From: Epiperipatus broadwayi
Taxonomy: Eukaryota > Onychophora > Udeonychophora > Euonychophora > Peripatidae
Length of the DNA: 64,000 nucleotides
Direction: 5' to 3'
NCBI GenBank assembly: GCA_028023455.1
Contig: JAQFVV010012416.1
Coordinates: 3,641,594-3,705,593, forward strand
Positions 21,997 to 32,587 of the stretch are shown piece by piece; within the stretch, counting starts at the first letter, position 1; each line of letters starts with the position of its first letter. The position numbers and the translations under genes were made by a program. The notes under the pieces were generated by a model. That model did not search any database. It had not been told where the DNA came from and saw only the letters and a program-made list of their open reading frames with translations.

Positions 21997-22039
21997 ACTT
22001 CTCTGAGGAGTACCAAAGCACGAAACCATGGTCAGGGGT
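21997..22039 (+). ncRNA. hammerhead ribozyme, right arm of B2
   Basis: Stem I ACTTCT:AGGGGT (all six positions pair, two G-U), CTGAGGA (22003-22009), stem II GTAC-CAAA-GCAC closed by G-C but with one A.C mismatch, GAAA (22022-22025), stem III ACCATGGT, cleavage base C22033. Compared with B1, the closing stem II pair is G-C rather than G-U. Confidence 0.75.
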
Positions 22040-22295
22040 TTGGGGAGGGGATTTCTGACAGAGATATTTTAAGTGCCGGCTCTGACTAAGCATTTATCAT
22101 AAAGCTTGTAGAGGAATTGGCAATCCTCACTGTTTATAATAATCTGTAATAATTTGCAGTTGAAATGTATTTGGTGTAGATGCATTTTTCCAAGTGCTAT
22201 TTACAAAGAGTAGATAAAATATTTATTATTTTTTCAAACTGTATTTATATTAAACTTGCTAATTACAACATCAGTATAAAAAGTGCTTTTTTCTG

Positions 22296-22350
22296 GTTAA
22301 GCATTTATCACAAAGCTTGTTGAGCAATTTGCAAAGCTCTTTGTTTATAT
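22296..22350 (+). mobile_element. family B 3' end only, copy B4
   Basis: GGTTAAGCATTTATCACAAA and the following GCTTGTTGAGCAATT...TTTGTTTA match the right-arm terminus of B1/B2. Everything 5' of it is missing, as expected of a strongly 5'-truncated retrocopy. Confidence 0.6.
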
Positions 22351-22585
22351 TTTACAAGCTTAAAAGAAGTTGGGTGGTGTGATATATGACTCTTTCTTTT
22401 ATTTTTTATTGACTATTTATAGTCTTTGCTTTAAGCTTAAATGATGTTATATTGCTAATACTACTAATATATGGTTTGGCTGAAGATCTCTCAGCCCCAT
22501 ATAGCTATTTGAGTTAGATAGCTGGGTTTGAAGACATTTAAGTGTCTGAAAATTTTAGATTTTCTATTCAATAGTTAACTCTTAG

Positions 22586-22758
22586 ATAAATGCTGGCTTT
22601 GGGTTGGTATTTTTAGATCTAATGTCTGAAACTACTCTAGTGCCTCTCTGAGGAGTGCCAAAGCATAAAACCATTGGTCAGGAGTTTGGTTGTGGTTTTC
22701 TGATAGAGATATTTTAAATGCTTATTCTGGCTAAGCATTTATCACAAAGCTTGTTGTT
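22586..22758 (+). mobile_element. family B right half only, copy B3, with dead hammerhead
   Basis: It contains the B centre and right arm (TTTGGGTTGGTATTTTTAGA ... AAGCATTTATCACAAAGCTT) without head or left arm. The ribozyme at about 22642-22685 has CTGAGGA and a good stem II. GAAA has become AAAA and stem III has an extra T (CCATTGGTC), so it is probably inactive. Confidence 0.65.
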
Positions 22759-22919
22759 TGACCACTGATTTGTATATATAATGCCATTGTTTGAAACTTG
22801 GTTTTTTTTTTTTTTACATTTTAATTTAATTTTTTTTACATTTTAATTTAATTATTCATCAATAAAAATTTTGTCATCATATTATTTTAATGTTTTATAA
22901 TGCACTTAATGGCATATTA

Positions 22920-25567
22920 AATCATCATCATCAACCATTATCAATCCACTGCAAGATGAAGGTATCTCCAAGTTCAATCCATCTTTTCCTATCTTTAGCT
23001 TCTCTTCTCCACATCATCCCTGCACACTTTCTTATTTCATCCATCCATCTCACATGTGGCCTCTTTCTGGGTCTTTTACAATCTCTTGGAATCCAGTTTA
23101 AAATTTCAATTGTCCATCTGTTATCATCTCTTCTAACAATATGTCCAGCCCAACTCCACTTCAGTCTTTTAACTTTTTCAATGAGGTCAGTAACACCTGT
23201 TTGTTCTCTTACCCATACATTGCATTTTCGATCCCTTCTTGTTACTCCCAACATACATCTCTCCATACTTTTTTGAGTGGTCTGAAGTCTTTGTATTGCT
23301 CTTCTATTAAATGTCCAAATCTCAGATCCATAAGAAAGAACTGGCAAAACACATTTATTAAAAACACATAGGCATATTTCCTTTTAGTATCAAGTTATTT
23401 CTACCAAAAGCACTCCAACCAAGTTTAATTCTATGATTAATTTCATCCATTATATTTCCATCTGTATTAATAATCTGACCAAGGTATTTGTAACTGTTAA
23501 CTTCTTCTAACTCATCATAATCAATCTTTATTTTCATATTTTGAGAAAATCTATTAAACATTACTACTTTAGTCTTTTGAACATTTATCTTTAGTCCTAC
23601 TTTCCTACTTTTATCTGATAACTCCTGCAACATTTCCTGTAGCTCCAAAGCATTATTTGCAAAAACAACTATATCATCTGCAAAATGTAAATGACTTAAA
23701 TAATCTTCATTTACTTTTACTTCTTTAGCTTCCCCTTTTAATCCACAAAATATTTCTTGCAGCACTGCTGTAAAAAGTTTTGGAGATATGGAGTCACTCT
23801 GTCTTACACCCTTTTCAATGTTGATTTTCCTACTATCATTATGTAATCTAATTGTTGCTGTTGCATTTTTATAAATATTCTTCAAAATATGACAATATCC
23901 TGGATCTACACCTTGATGATCCAATGCTTTAATCACTGAAGAAATGTTTATAGAATCAAATGCCTTTCATAGTCTACAAATCCTAAGCATAATGGCAACT
24001 CATATTCATTTGTCCTTTCTATAATTTCTCTCAATACCTGAATATGATATACTGTACTAAAACCACTTTTAAATCCAGCTCGTTCTCTTGGTTGGTGGAA
24101 ATCCAATGTTTTCTGTAGACGAGTTGTAATTACCTTAGTAAAAATTTTGTATAAAACTGATAAAAGACTGATAGGTCTGTAATTTCTAATATCTTCTTTA
24201 TCACCTTTTTAAAATATTAATATTAATACTGCAATCTTCCAATCATCTGGTACATCTTTATCATTTAGACATTTGGTATATAACTTTGCTAAAAAAATTT
24301 CTATTTCTGCACCTGCTTCTTTTAATATATCAATTACAATTCCATCATTACGTGGAGCCTTCCCTTTCTTCATAAATTTAATTGCATGTCTCACTTCCTC
24401 ATTCAAAACTCTGGGCAATTCAGAAGATATAATATGTATAGGCGCCACTTGTTTTTTATTACTATATAATTCTTGATAGAAGTTTTACACACATTTTATG
24501 ATGTCATCTCTCTTTTTAGTAATAATGCCACCTTTTTTTCTTATTGCAGATGTAAATTTCCTACCAATACCAAAATGTTGCTTTACATTCTTTAGACTTT
24601 TATTCTCTTCTACAGCTTTCCTTGCTAGTTCACAATTATGCTTTCTTATATCATTTTCAATTCTTTTCCACACCATTTTATAAAATTTGAGATATTCAAT
24701 CTTTTTTGATGCATCATTGTTGTATATCCTCATGTTCCTTCTTTTCTTCATAAATTCTCTAGTCTCAATAGAAATTTTATTGGTCAATTGCTGCTTTTTT
24801 ATACCAGCTATCTTTGTTGCAGTTTTTAAAAGTGTATCAGTTATTTTCCTGTTAATGTCATTCAAATCTGAATCATGTTCAAAATCTACTAATACTTGAA
24901 ACTGATTTGTAAGTTCTAATTTAAATTCATTAAAATGTTTCTGAAGATTAGGAATATCAACTGTAAATATTGTTTTTCTTAATAATTTTTGTCTCTCTAG
25001 TTTTGCATTAACATGTATCTTATATCTTACTAATCGATGATCACTTCCTGTGTTAAATTTATTAAGAACATTACAATCTTGAAATATGTGTTTTCGGTTA
25101 GTGAAAATATAATCCAATTCTGCTGTACCTTCATTTGGATGCTTCCATGTCCATTTCCTTTTAATATTTTTCTCAGCAAAAAAAAAAAGAATTCATAATA
25201 TAAAGTTTTTCTTTTTCTGCAAACTCCACAAGTCTATGTCCTCTCTCATTTCTATTACCATAACCAAAATTACCTACAGCACTTTTATTTTTCATTTGTA
25301 TACAATTCTAGCATTAAAGTCTCCTATAACAATTTTAAAATGTTGTTTACTCTGATCAAAAGCCTTTTGTACATCCATATAAAAATCTTCTACTACTTCA
25401 TCACTATGAGAACTTGTTGGGGCATAAACCTGAATTATCTGCATTTGGTATCTGCTATTAAGTTGTAAAACTAATCTTGCCACTCTGTCTGATACACTAT
25501 CAATCTCCACAATGTTATTCTTCCATTTTTTATTTATAATGAATCCTACTCCACTTGTATTTCCAAT
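22920..25567 (-). mobile_element. RTE-type LINE, 5'-truncated, copy RTE-1
   Basis: The element reads from about 25567 down to an (ATC)n tail at 22922-22933. It holds the C-terminal half of the endonuclease, the whole reverse transcriptase and the C-terminal region, broken by frameshifts. The 5' end stops inside the endonuclease where the sister copy at 60.8-63.9 kb continues, so it is truncated by about 0.3 kb. Such (ATC)n-type tails are usual for RTE elements. No clear target duplication. Confidence 0.9.
22931..25510 (-). pseudogene. RTE endonuclease-reverse transcriptase, broken
   Basis: The original polyprotein nicks target DNA with an APE-like endonuclease and copies its RNA there. Pieces in order: 25510-25292, endonuclease middle with IQVYAPTSS and GDFNAR; 25117-24485, endonuclease end with GSDHRLVRYKIH and the linker to the RT; 24448-24209, RT start with GKAPRNDGIVIDILKEAG and DWKIAVL; 23936-23358, RT core with GVRQSDSISPKLF and the catalytic FADD; 23347-22931, C-terminal region with LSYGSEIW, WAGHIVRRDD and HVRWMDEIRK. 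The frames are separated by indels, so no full protein can be made. It belongs to the RTE family often annotated as craniofacial development protein 2-like in invertebrates. Confidence 0.9.
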
Positions 25568-26139
25568 ATAAGTGGAATAAGATTAATTATATTAGATACA
25601 CCTTCCTACATGCTTAATGTGCATGAAACCATATTACATTCCACAGATAATTGTAAAATTATCCAAGACCTTTTCAATAATCAGATAGCTTCTTACCTAA
25701 ATTGCACAAAATTCAATGCTTATATTCTGAAACTACATTTTGATCTATATATTGGATAGAATAAAATTTTATACTACATATGATTAGCTGTCATATAAGC
25801 ATTCTTAAAAAACATATGAGAAGGTTTCCACCTTTCACTTTAATTACATATAACAATCTAAATATATAGAATATGCAAATATGTCGATAGATTAAATATC
25901 TATATTTTCTTGGCTTTAGAATATATTTTCTAAATAGCTTTAGCAATTATTTAATCTTATATGTTGAGCTTGTGGGCACTTAATAATTATTATGGTATTA
26001 ATTTTAAAGTTTCTCTGCTGGGTTTGACTTGAGCATTTTAGTAAAGTTACTCTGAAATTCATTATTATAATTAATGTTTATATATGTTCATTATAAATTT
26101 AAAAAGCAGTTTTTATTAAGGAAAATTCCTTCAGCTTTT
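25568..26139. other. A+T-rich non-coding DNA
   Basis: No gene or repeat recognised. Confidence 0.45.
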
Positions 26140-26152
26140 AAGTTTATGATAT

Positions 26153-26227
26153 AAACAAGGCAAAACTCTCATACAGTAGTATAAACAATTGTGCTAGTAT
26201 AAGAGATGGTGATCATGTGATGCTTAA
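26153..26227 (-). mobile_element. family A minimal copy A3 (head plus tail, hairpin deleted)
   Basis: Perfect 13-bp direct repeat AAGTTTATGATAT (26140-26152 and 26228-26240) around only 75 bases. These are the family A tail (AAACAAGGCAAAACTCTC) joined to its head (rc TTAAGCATCACATGATCACC and CTTATACTAGCAC). The ribozyme and arms are missing. This defines both ends of family A and shows that an RNA lacking the hairpin could still be inserted, or that the hairpin was removed precisely afterwards. Confidence 0.82.
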
Positions 26228-26679
26228 AAGTTTATGATATGTTTTGCATCAAAAATCTGCCATGCCTTTTTTTTTATCACACCAATAATGTTCCCTACTT
26301 ATTACATATGCTCATTAACAATTTTCAAGACCAACTTTGGAGTAAAGATATGGAACAATTTATGTGTGCTTTGGATTTCCAAGTTTCTCTGGCTAGATAT
26401 TATGAAAAACACTGAATAAATTTGAAGACAAGAATAAAACACCACTTATATCTGAATTACAGAGCTAAAAATAATTGCACACATACTTCTATGTTCTTCG
26501 ATTTTTGAAAGAAAAAAAAAGTTAATTATATGAACCCATTAAAACTAAAATGGTTTGTCAGAAGAGAAATAACAAAACATAAAAAGGTTTTGGCAAATAT
26601 CAAAAGCAAAACATCTATTAACATAAGAGACATTAATGATCTACTTAATAAGCACTAATTTTATAATTTACAATGTGTA

Positions 26680-27177
26680 TGAGGTGTGACGATTTAATTC
26701 CCAGAATTCAGCTTTATAAAATATATATGTGGAAATGTACACTAATGGCTATCAAGTGCATTTACACACTGATTAAATCAGTTTTCCCATTTCTGGAAGC
26801 ACACCTAGGACTCATTTTCAAGAATATTGTTCAGCAACTGTCTTACATTTTTTTGGATAATAGTTAATAGTAGAAAATCTATGTTCTTCCAATGCAGTTT
26901 TTAATTTTGGAAATAATCAAAATCGTAGGAAACTAAGTCAGGTGAATAGACAAAATGGTCTAGTTATGTAATTGATTTTTTGACTAAAAAATCATTCACA
27001 ATGAATGCAATATGACATATTTTATGCCAAAGCATACACATGAATATTTATTATCCTCTCAATAACTTCTATCGGTATAAAATTTATATATGTGTTAGCA
27101 TAATATATTCATGTGATTACAATTAAGTTATGAGTGACATCACATGGCTATTCCGGGAATTAAATTATCACACCTCA
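26680..27177 (-). mobile_element. internally deleted mariner element
   Basis: Terminal inverted repeats TGAGGTGTGACGATTTAATT (left) and rc TGAGGTGTGATAATTTAATT (right) are bordered by TA on both sides (26678-26679, 27178-27179), the mariner target site. The total is 498 bp against about 1.3 kb for a complete mariner. The minus strand encodes the C-terminal end of the transposase. Confidence 0.88.
26700..26960 (-). pseudogene. mariner transposase C-terminal remnant
   Basis: Minus-strand translation gives YSPDLVSYDFDYF, the remnant of the strongly conserved YSPDLAPCDFxLF motif that carries the last catalytic Asp of mariner transposases. Then come ENES-VCFQKWEN-FNQCVNA and the TIR. Several stop codons interrupt it. 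The N-terminal DNA-binding half and the first two catalytic Asp residues are deleted. Not functional. Confidence 0.85.
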
Positions 27178-27179
27178 TA

Positions 27180-28400
27180 CATATAATAATAAATTTCTGT
27201 TTAGTTTTGACAAAAATCATCAACTTCTAACACCATAATATTTATTAAGTATCCATATAATCATGTAAAATAAAATTTTATTTTATACATATGAGTATGT
27301 TTAGTTTATAAATTGGTAATCATATGCAAACAGTTATATATACATAAAATAATAAAATTTATTTATAAAAACATAACAAACAAACAAATTGCATATGAAA
27401 TGACCTCTATAATCGCTTAATTATCAGGAATAAATTGTATATACTCAGAATAAATATCAGTACAAAAACATCATAATTAACACAAAAAACATTTAAACAG
27501 AAAGCTACTAATCCAGTACTGAGAAATATTTTTTCTATTAGTGGTAAAGTATAATGTATACTTTATGAAATAATATTTGACTACCATGGAAAATACTGAT
27601 TGATAAGGAAAAGTTCTTATTGTATTAAAATATACTTTTAAAACATTTAAATTCAATACAATTTAAAACATTAACAAGGTTTAGCCATTGTTAGTGATCA
27701 TGTGATGTTTAAATAGGTTTAGCTATAGAAGCAAGATGTTATCTTACATCTCATTAAGAAGTAATAGTAATAATTGAGTGATGATAACTCAGGGAATCAT
27801 ATGGTAGGAATGGAGCCGAATTATGATGCATTGTTCTTAAGCTCTCAAGTCTATAACTTCAGCACTAAACTAACCATATAGAACATCTCATTAAAACATT
27901 TTCATGTATTTGAACTCCATGCATAATTATAATTTTTCTTGACACATGTAATATACATATAATCAAATTTCTCTGGAAAAATCTCTACAATATTCAATAT
28001 CCCAACATAAATCAATAATAGCGATAACTGGATTACAATAGTGTATACCGTCCTCAGTAGTATTTAACAGTTAAACTTTAAACAAAAAAAAATTCATTAA
28101 AATCACAAAACACAAATGTTCCCATATGAATGACCAACTTTCCATAATTTATATGTGTTCACGCAATTATATTGCTTGTTTAATATGTTGTCTATCATAA
28201 ATGTGCATGTTTAAATCAATATTACTTATTTTTTAATAAATTATATTTTTTAATATAAAAAAGCATATCATACTGCCTACATTGTTTCAAGAATATTATC
28301 TTAATGTAGGTGTTATTGAAATATATTCCGAAATTATATTAAATTTTAAAATCTCTCTTTCACTTCATCTATTTGAAGCATATAAATAAAATTATTTGAA
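27180..28400. other. A+T-rich DNA with a scrap of the family A head
   Basis: Near 27689-27714 the text TAGTGATCATGTGATGTTTA matches the family A head and is bracketed by AGGTTTAGCCAT / AGGTTTAGCTAT. Otherwise no gene or repeat is recognised. Confidence 0.35.
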
Positions 28401-28404
28401 AAAA

Positions 28405-28625
28405 GCAAATGATATCTAAGATGAACTTCTAGCAAAATCAGCACTCTTCAGTAAACCCATATCACAATATCTTACATATGTCTTCATCCTTAATTCAGTA
28501 TTTATCAATATCAAATTAGTACAATTTGATTTCCAAATTCCAGATTTTTGCACTCGCACATGAGATACTATCCATTGATAGTCATTAATGTATTTACTTT
28601 CATTTGACGAGGTCAAATGTTTATG
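28405..28625 (-). mobile_element. family E repeat, copy E4, ribozyme decayed
   Basis: AATCAGCACTCTTCAGTAAA, AGTATTTATCAATATC and similar text match family E in order. The minus-strand core reads CTGAAGA with a broken stem II and GAAG instead of GAAA, so it should not cleave. Confidence 0.6.
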
Positions 28626-29679
28626 TACAAAAAATTTGGCACTCTTAGATCAAATTGTGGTTGTCTAAAAACTATATTATATGAAAGCACTAGTGTGGTT
28701 ATTTAGTTTTTCATAATTCAGATTTTTCAATTTGACATGTTTTCTCTCTACATAATATATATTTTTAATCAAGTATAGCCAGTGTCATGTATCTATAGTC
28801 TGTAAAGCACATTAATCATATGATGCATTTAGAAGTAATAATCAATTCTATTTAACCTACTATACATTATCTATAATTGAGAAATAAACGGATCATACTC
28901 AAAGGATGATAGAATATAGTATGATTTTCACAATATCATATTACATTTTTTTGTACCATTGACTATTCAGTGAACAACAAGATTACACTTGCAATATTAT
29001 CACCACATTTAACTTTTTTGTATTACTCAAATTAATAACATGAGATTCAAAATCATCTAAGATTTAGATCTCAAAATAATTTGCTTATATAATTATATAG
29101 ATCTGACATTAGACCAGTAACTATATCTTTTAATGACCTCAGTTTTATTCTAAATATATACATTTTTTACTCTTCATTAAAATGATACATACACCAACTA
29201 AATGTCACATGACCGTTTCTGCTTGTGTTTAACATTATTTGGTATTAAGAGAGCTAATTCATTTTATTTACAGTTTCAAGTGTAAATGTTGATTGTGAAA
29301 AGAAAAAGTTATCTATAATAAGCATTTCGTATATTTCCTTATAGTACCTTTCTCAAGGTAAGTCGATAAAAAATAAATGCAATATTTATTTTGAATAAGC
29401 AAGTATGCACTTTCATTCTATTCTTGATTCCTTTGTTCAACATTTAGAGTGCTTTTAACTCATAGTCTGTGGAAATGTGATTTACTCTCTTTGTTTACTT
29501 TAAATATAGTTAAAGATTAGGACCATACATACTGAAACAGCAAGAAGCAGAGTCAGATTCAGGCTACTTATGATCATCATCAAAAATAATATTTTCAATG
29601 AAATGTTACTGATCAGAATTAAATGTTTCATTATTTTTAAATCATTTTTTTTTAATCACAAAAAAGTTAAGAAGCTTTA
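28626..29679. other. A+T-rich non-coding DNA
   Basis: No gene. ATGTCACATGACCG near 29202 resembles the head box of families A and B but nothing else of them follows. Confidence 0.4.
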
Positions 29680-29693
29680 ACAAGGGTATTATT

Positions 29694-29804
29694 ATTAGTA
29701 TTTTTTTTAAGTGTCATAGCATCGGCCAGGACGCGAACCCGCAACCCGGGCAACTGCCTGCAAGTGCAAGGTAGTTGCGCTGACCTCTCGACCACCAATG
29801 CAAG
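29694..29804 (-). mobile_element. SINE S1, copy h, GC-rich subfamily
   Basis: Perfect 14-bp target duplication ACAAGGGTATTATT (29680-29693, 29805-29818). Same subfamily as copy e: AAGTGTCATAG tail and a TGCAAGTGCAAG variable arm. Confidence 0.93.
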
Positions 29805-30004
29805 ACAAGGGTATTATTTTTGATTATTATTTATAAAAAAAATATCAAAATATCACAATAATAGCAAAAAATAGTAAACTAAAAATGCTTAGATTCATTA
29901 TGCATTGGTTGATTTATCTATTTATAATTTACGATAATTGCAACATGGCTGTAACTATTTTTGCTTTTTTCTTTACTGATTAATTATCAAATAGCAATGG
30001 ACAA

Positions 30005-30121
30005 GTCAAGCATTGGTAGCCGAGAGGTCAGCGCAGCTGCCTTGCAAGCAAGCAGTTGCTTGCAGACAGTTGTCGCGGATTCGCCTCCCGGCCGATGCTT
30101 TGATATATGGCAAAAAAAAAA
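30005..30121 (+). mobile_element. SINE S1, copy i
   Basis: A 16-bp target duplication with one mismatch: AAATAGCAATGGACAA (29989-30004) and AAATAGTAATGGACAA (30122-30137). It carries a longer variable arm with GCAAGCAAGCAGTTGC, shared with copy p. Confidence 0.92.
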
Positions 30122-30137
30122 AAATAGTAATGGACAA

Positions 30138-30635
30138 TAAATAACCTTTTAAGATTTATTCAAAATATTTAAATCTGATATTAACAAAGTAGTTTTTAAA
30201 ATTATTCCGATATTTTTATTAGAACAATGTAATGAAAGAAATACTGAAAGAAGAATTTTAAAGATTTACATTTAATATGTTGTGACTAAAAATTAAACCA
30301 TCACTGATAACTAAATTATATAAATGAAATAAACTTAGGATTAACAGATTAATCCTATAAAATGTTTAATTTATGATAAATTAATCAAAACGTTAACACT
30401 ATTTTAGATAGATATTCTAAAAAGAAAACATTTGAATTTTTAAAGAGTAAGATCATATGATAACATTAAAAATATATATGTATGTACATACGGACAAAAG
30501 AAGAGCTGAGTACATTTTATTCTTGAAATATATAATTATCAACAAAGATTTTCTCCTAACCAGGATAAAGAAAAGATCCATATTACCTATTAACTTCTCA
30601 TTGGAGTTGTATTTAATTGCATAATGCTACTGGCT
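30138..30635. other. A+T-rich non-coding DNA
   Basis: No gene or repeat recognised. Confidence 0.45.
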
Positions 30636-30636
30636 T

Positions 30637-30815
30637 TATAGCTCAGGAGTTCATAAGAAGTTCTAGCACCAAAACTACAAATGCCAGAATCAATCCTGGG
30701 ATCCCTGATTCCAAGTTGGACTTCCAACCAATTGTGCCCAACTGCGCAATTTGGTGAAGTTGTTATAGCATCTGACTTGGCATCGAACTTCTTACGAACT
30801 CCTGAACAATAAAGT
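30637..30815. repeat. tRNA-like fold-back repeat (family C)
   Basis: TAGCTCAGGAGTTCATAAGA near the left and rc TTCAGGAGTTCGTAAGAAGT at the right form inverted arms. The left arm looks like a tRNA 5' half (TAGCTCAGGAG as A box, AGTTCTAGCACC as B box). It resembles an inverted pair of tRNA-derived sequences, like the dimer at 58.8-59.3 kb. It shares AAGTTCTAGCATCAGAATCA-like text with 50.5 kb. Confidence 0.5.
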
Positions 30816-30984
30816 TATATGCATTTTTTTACTCTATAATTATTATTTTCTCTAATTATTAATCATTGGCTGCATAGATTATTTTTTAGCTATTATACTT
30901 TTTTTTCTCAGTGATGAAAGTTTATTCATCAAAAGAAAAACAGATACAGTTAGAAAAAGGTTTATAAGGGAGTGATTATGTGAT

Positions 30985-31340
30985 AAATTTAAATTTCAGA
31001 AGCAACATGGTAAGAGGGGAAAGATACATGTGAAAAGGGAATAAGTGGAAAGGAGAGACGGTGTGTTGTCCAGGCCAGTCTGAAATGCATGTCTTCATGA
31101 TTGAGTCCTATGACAGAGGCTGAAAGGATGGGAGTTGGGGGATTGCCCAAGTGTCTGTGAGGAGTGGAGGTGAGGCTATTTTGGTATCTCTGTTTTTGAG
31201 AGAGTGAATTGGGTCCGAGAGCTTTTGATTCACTGGGTGTACTCTCTGGTCAAAAATAATGGCACGTCAGAGCAACCAGAGTGCATAGATGAGGAAAACT
31301 GATAGTCTAATAGCTGCGAAAATCCCTGTTTCTATGGATT
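30985..31340. other. less A/T-rich unidentified stretch
   Basis: This stretch is clearly richer in G and C than its surroundings (GGAGTTGGGGGATTGCCCAA, GTGAGGAGTGGAGGTGAGG). The minus strand has a frame of about 50 codons reading CHYFDQRVHPVNQKLSDP..., then a stop, then DSIMKTCISDWPGQHTV. I do not recognise it; a decayed element or a non-coding exon are both possible. Confidence 0.35.
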
Positions 31341-31947
31341 CTATTATATTTTTACTTATATTTTAATTCAAGTTTCATTTAATTAAAAATAGGTTAACAA
31401 AATTTCAATTCTATAAAATATTTTCTCACACTTCAAAGAATGAATTAGAAGCAATTGTCTTTGTTTTCAATAATAAACCCTTCTTTGTCTTTGATATGTA
31501 CCGGAGCTAGATTTGATCTAAGTTAGCCACATACTCATTAAATTACTTAAAAATAATACACAGGAAAGCTTTAAACTTAACAAGTTTATTACTTTGAATA
31601 TGTAATATTAGAAATTGTTGTATTTCATCTGGTGGTTTGCTGGTTGAATTCCATAAATTAACTCTGTCTCAACCATGCAAGTACAGTTCTTCATAAAGTT
31701 TACTGCATATTCTTATCACAATATTTTATTTTACTCTTTTAATTCTTCTTTGTTAACTTTTCAATATAATGCTTTCTTCAACATATTTCACTGCTCATGC
31801 ATTACTAATTTACAAGTACCGTATTGCTTGTACATACATTATACACTTTACTGCTCTCTGATTAATCTTTTTAATAAGTAGAGATAATCAGTTTTATTTA
31901 ACTCAATTTGGATAAATTGTTTCATTATTGGCCACTTGAAAATTAGC
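31341..31947. other. A+T-rich non-coding DNA
   Basis: No gene or repeat recognised. Confidence 0.45.
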
Positions 31948-31960
31948 ATATCTAGGATAT

Positions 31961-32221
31961 TAAACAAAGCAAAGCAAAACTCTCTATACAGTAGTGCCAT
32001 CTTGTGCCAACAAGAGCAATCAATGGATGCCAGAAGGCTTGTGCATAAAATTCCTATCTAGTGCCTACTCCTCCAATATCCCCATATTAGTTTCTTCTGG
32101 CATCCATTGATTGCTCTTGTTGGCACAAGATGGCACTACTGTATGGAAAGTTTTGCTTTGCTTTGTTTAATAACAATTATGTGCTAGTATGAGATAGCGA
32201 TCATGTGATGTTTAGTGGTTT
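31961..32221 (-). mobile_element. fold-back element, family A, copy A4
   Basis: A 13-bp target repeat with one mismatch, ATATCTAGGATAT (31948-31960) and ATATCTAGAATAT (32222-32234). The tail is at the left (AAACAAAGCAAAGCAAAAC), the head at the right (GATCATGTGATGTTTAGTGG). Inverted arms lie near 31966-32092 and 32093-32162. The apex is deleted: only rc GAAACTAATATGGGG remains, without CTGANGA, so no ribozyme. This copy gives the full head including TTTAGTGGTTT. Confidence 0.82.
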
Positions 32222-32430
32222 ATATCTAGAATATCTTAGTATTCACAGTTTTATTATGATGCATATTAATTATTTCTAGAATGTAACTTTAATATCATTT
32301 ATAGTAACTAATTTTACATGCACACACTTATATAATTTTAATTATTCTATATACAATAGTGTTTTAGTCAAATATACCAGTAATCATTGTTTTTAAACAA
32401 GAAAGTTCTATTAAACTCTATTAAAACATA

Positions 32431-32580
32431 GGATACTGTTCAGTGCACTGTGCTGTGCCACTAGTTTTTGTAGTTTGTATTTTATAGTGATTTCTTCAAT
32501 AGAAATTTATCGCTTGTATGGTTCTTGATGGGTACTGCAGTGTCACCTAGTGGCACAGTACAGCACACCAAACAGTACCA
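32431..32580. mobile_element. 150-bp MITE with 34-bp inverted ends
   Basis: The left end GGATACTGTTCAGTGCACTG... and right end (rc GGTACTGTTTGGTGTGCTGT...) are inverted over 34 bases, both running to GTGCCACTAG. They are flanked by the 7-bp repeat AAACATA (32424-32430 and 32581-32587). Symmetric and without a head, unlike families A and B, so a DNA-transposon MITE (possibly hAT-like) is likely. Transcribed, it would form a long hairpin that could be mistaken for a microRNA precursor. Confidence 0.75.
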
Positions 32581-32587
32581 AACATAA

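Larger units (their letters stand above)
21691..22137 (+). mobile_element. fold-back hammerhead retroelement, family B, copy B2
   Basis: Flanked by a 12-bp direct repeat, AATAATCTGTAA (21679-21690 and 22138-22149). The head (TCAAAATAAGAG, TAGATCACATGACCC) matches B1, then long inverted arms with a ribozyme in each. The centre holds a 62-bp tandem duplication (21878-21939, 21940-22001) beginning ATAGGTGCTTGGCTTTGG, absent from B1. The left end lies about nine bases inside that of B1, consistent with 5' truncation. Confidence 0.82.

Noticed and set aside
22890-23371. plus-strand proteins over the RTE element
   Set aside because: These frames are antisense shadows of the RTE coding region; the minus strand carries the recognisable motifs. 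The same holds at 36.5, 49.2, 60.8, 62.1, 62.4 and 63.0 kb.
27677-27726. a 26-bp family A insertion
   Set aside because: The head box and a 12-bp flanking repeat with one mismatch are suggestive, but no tail is present; too short to claim.
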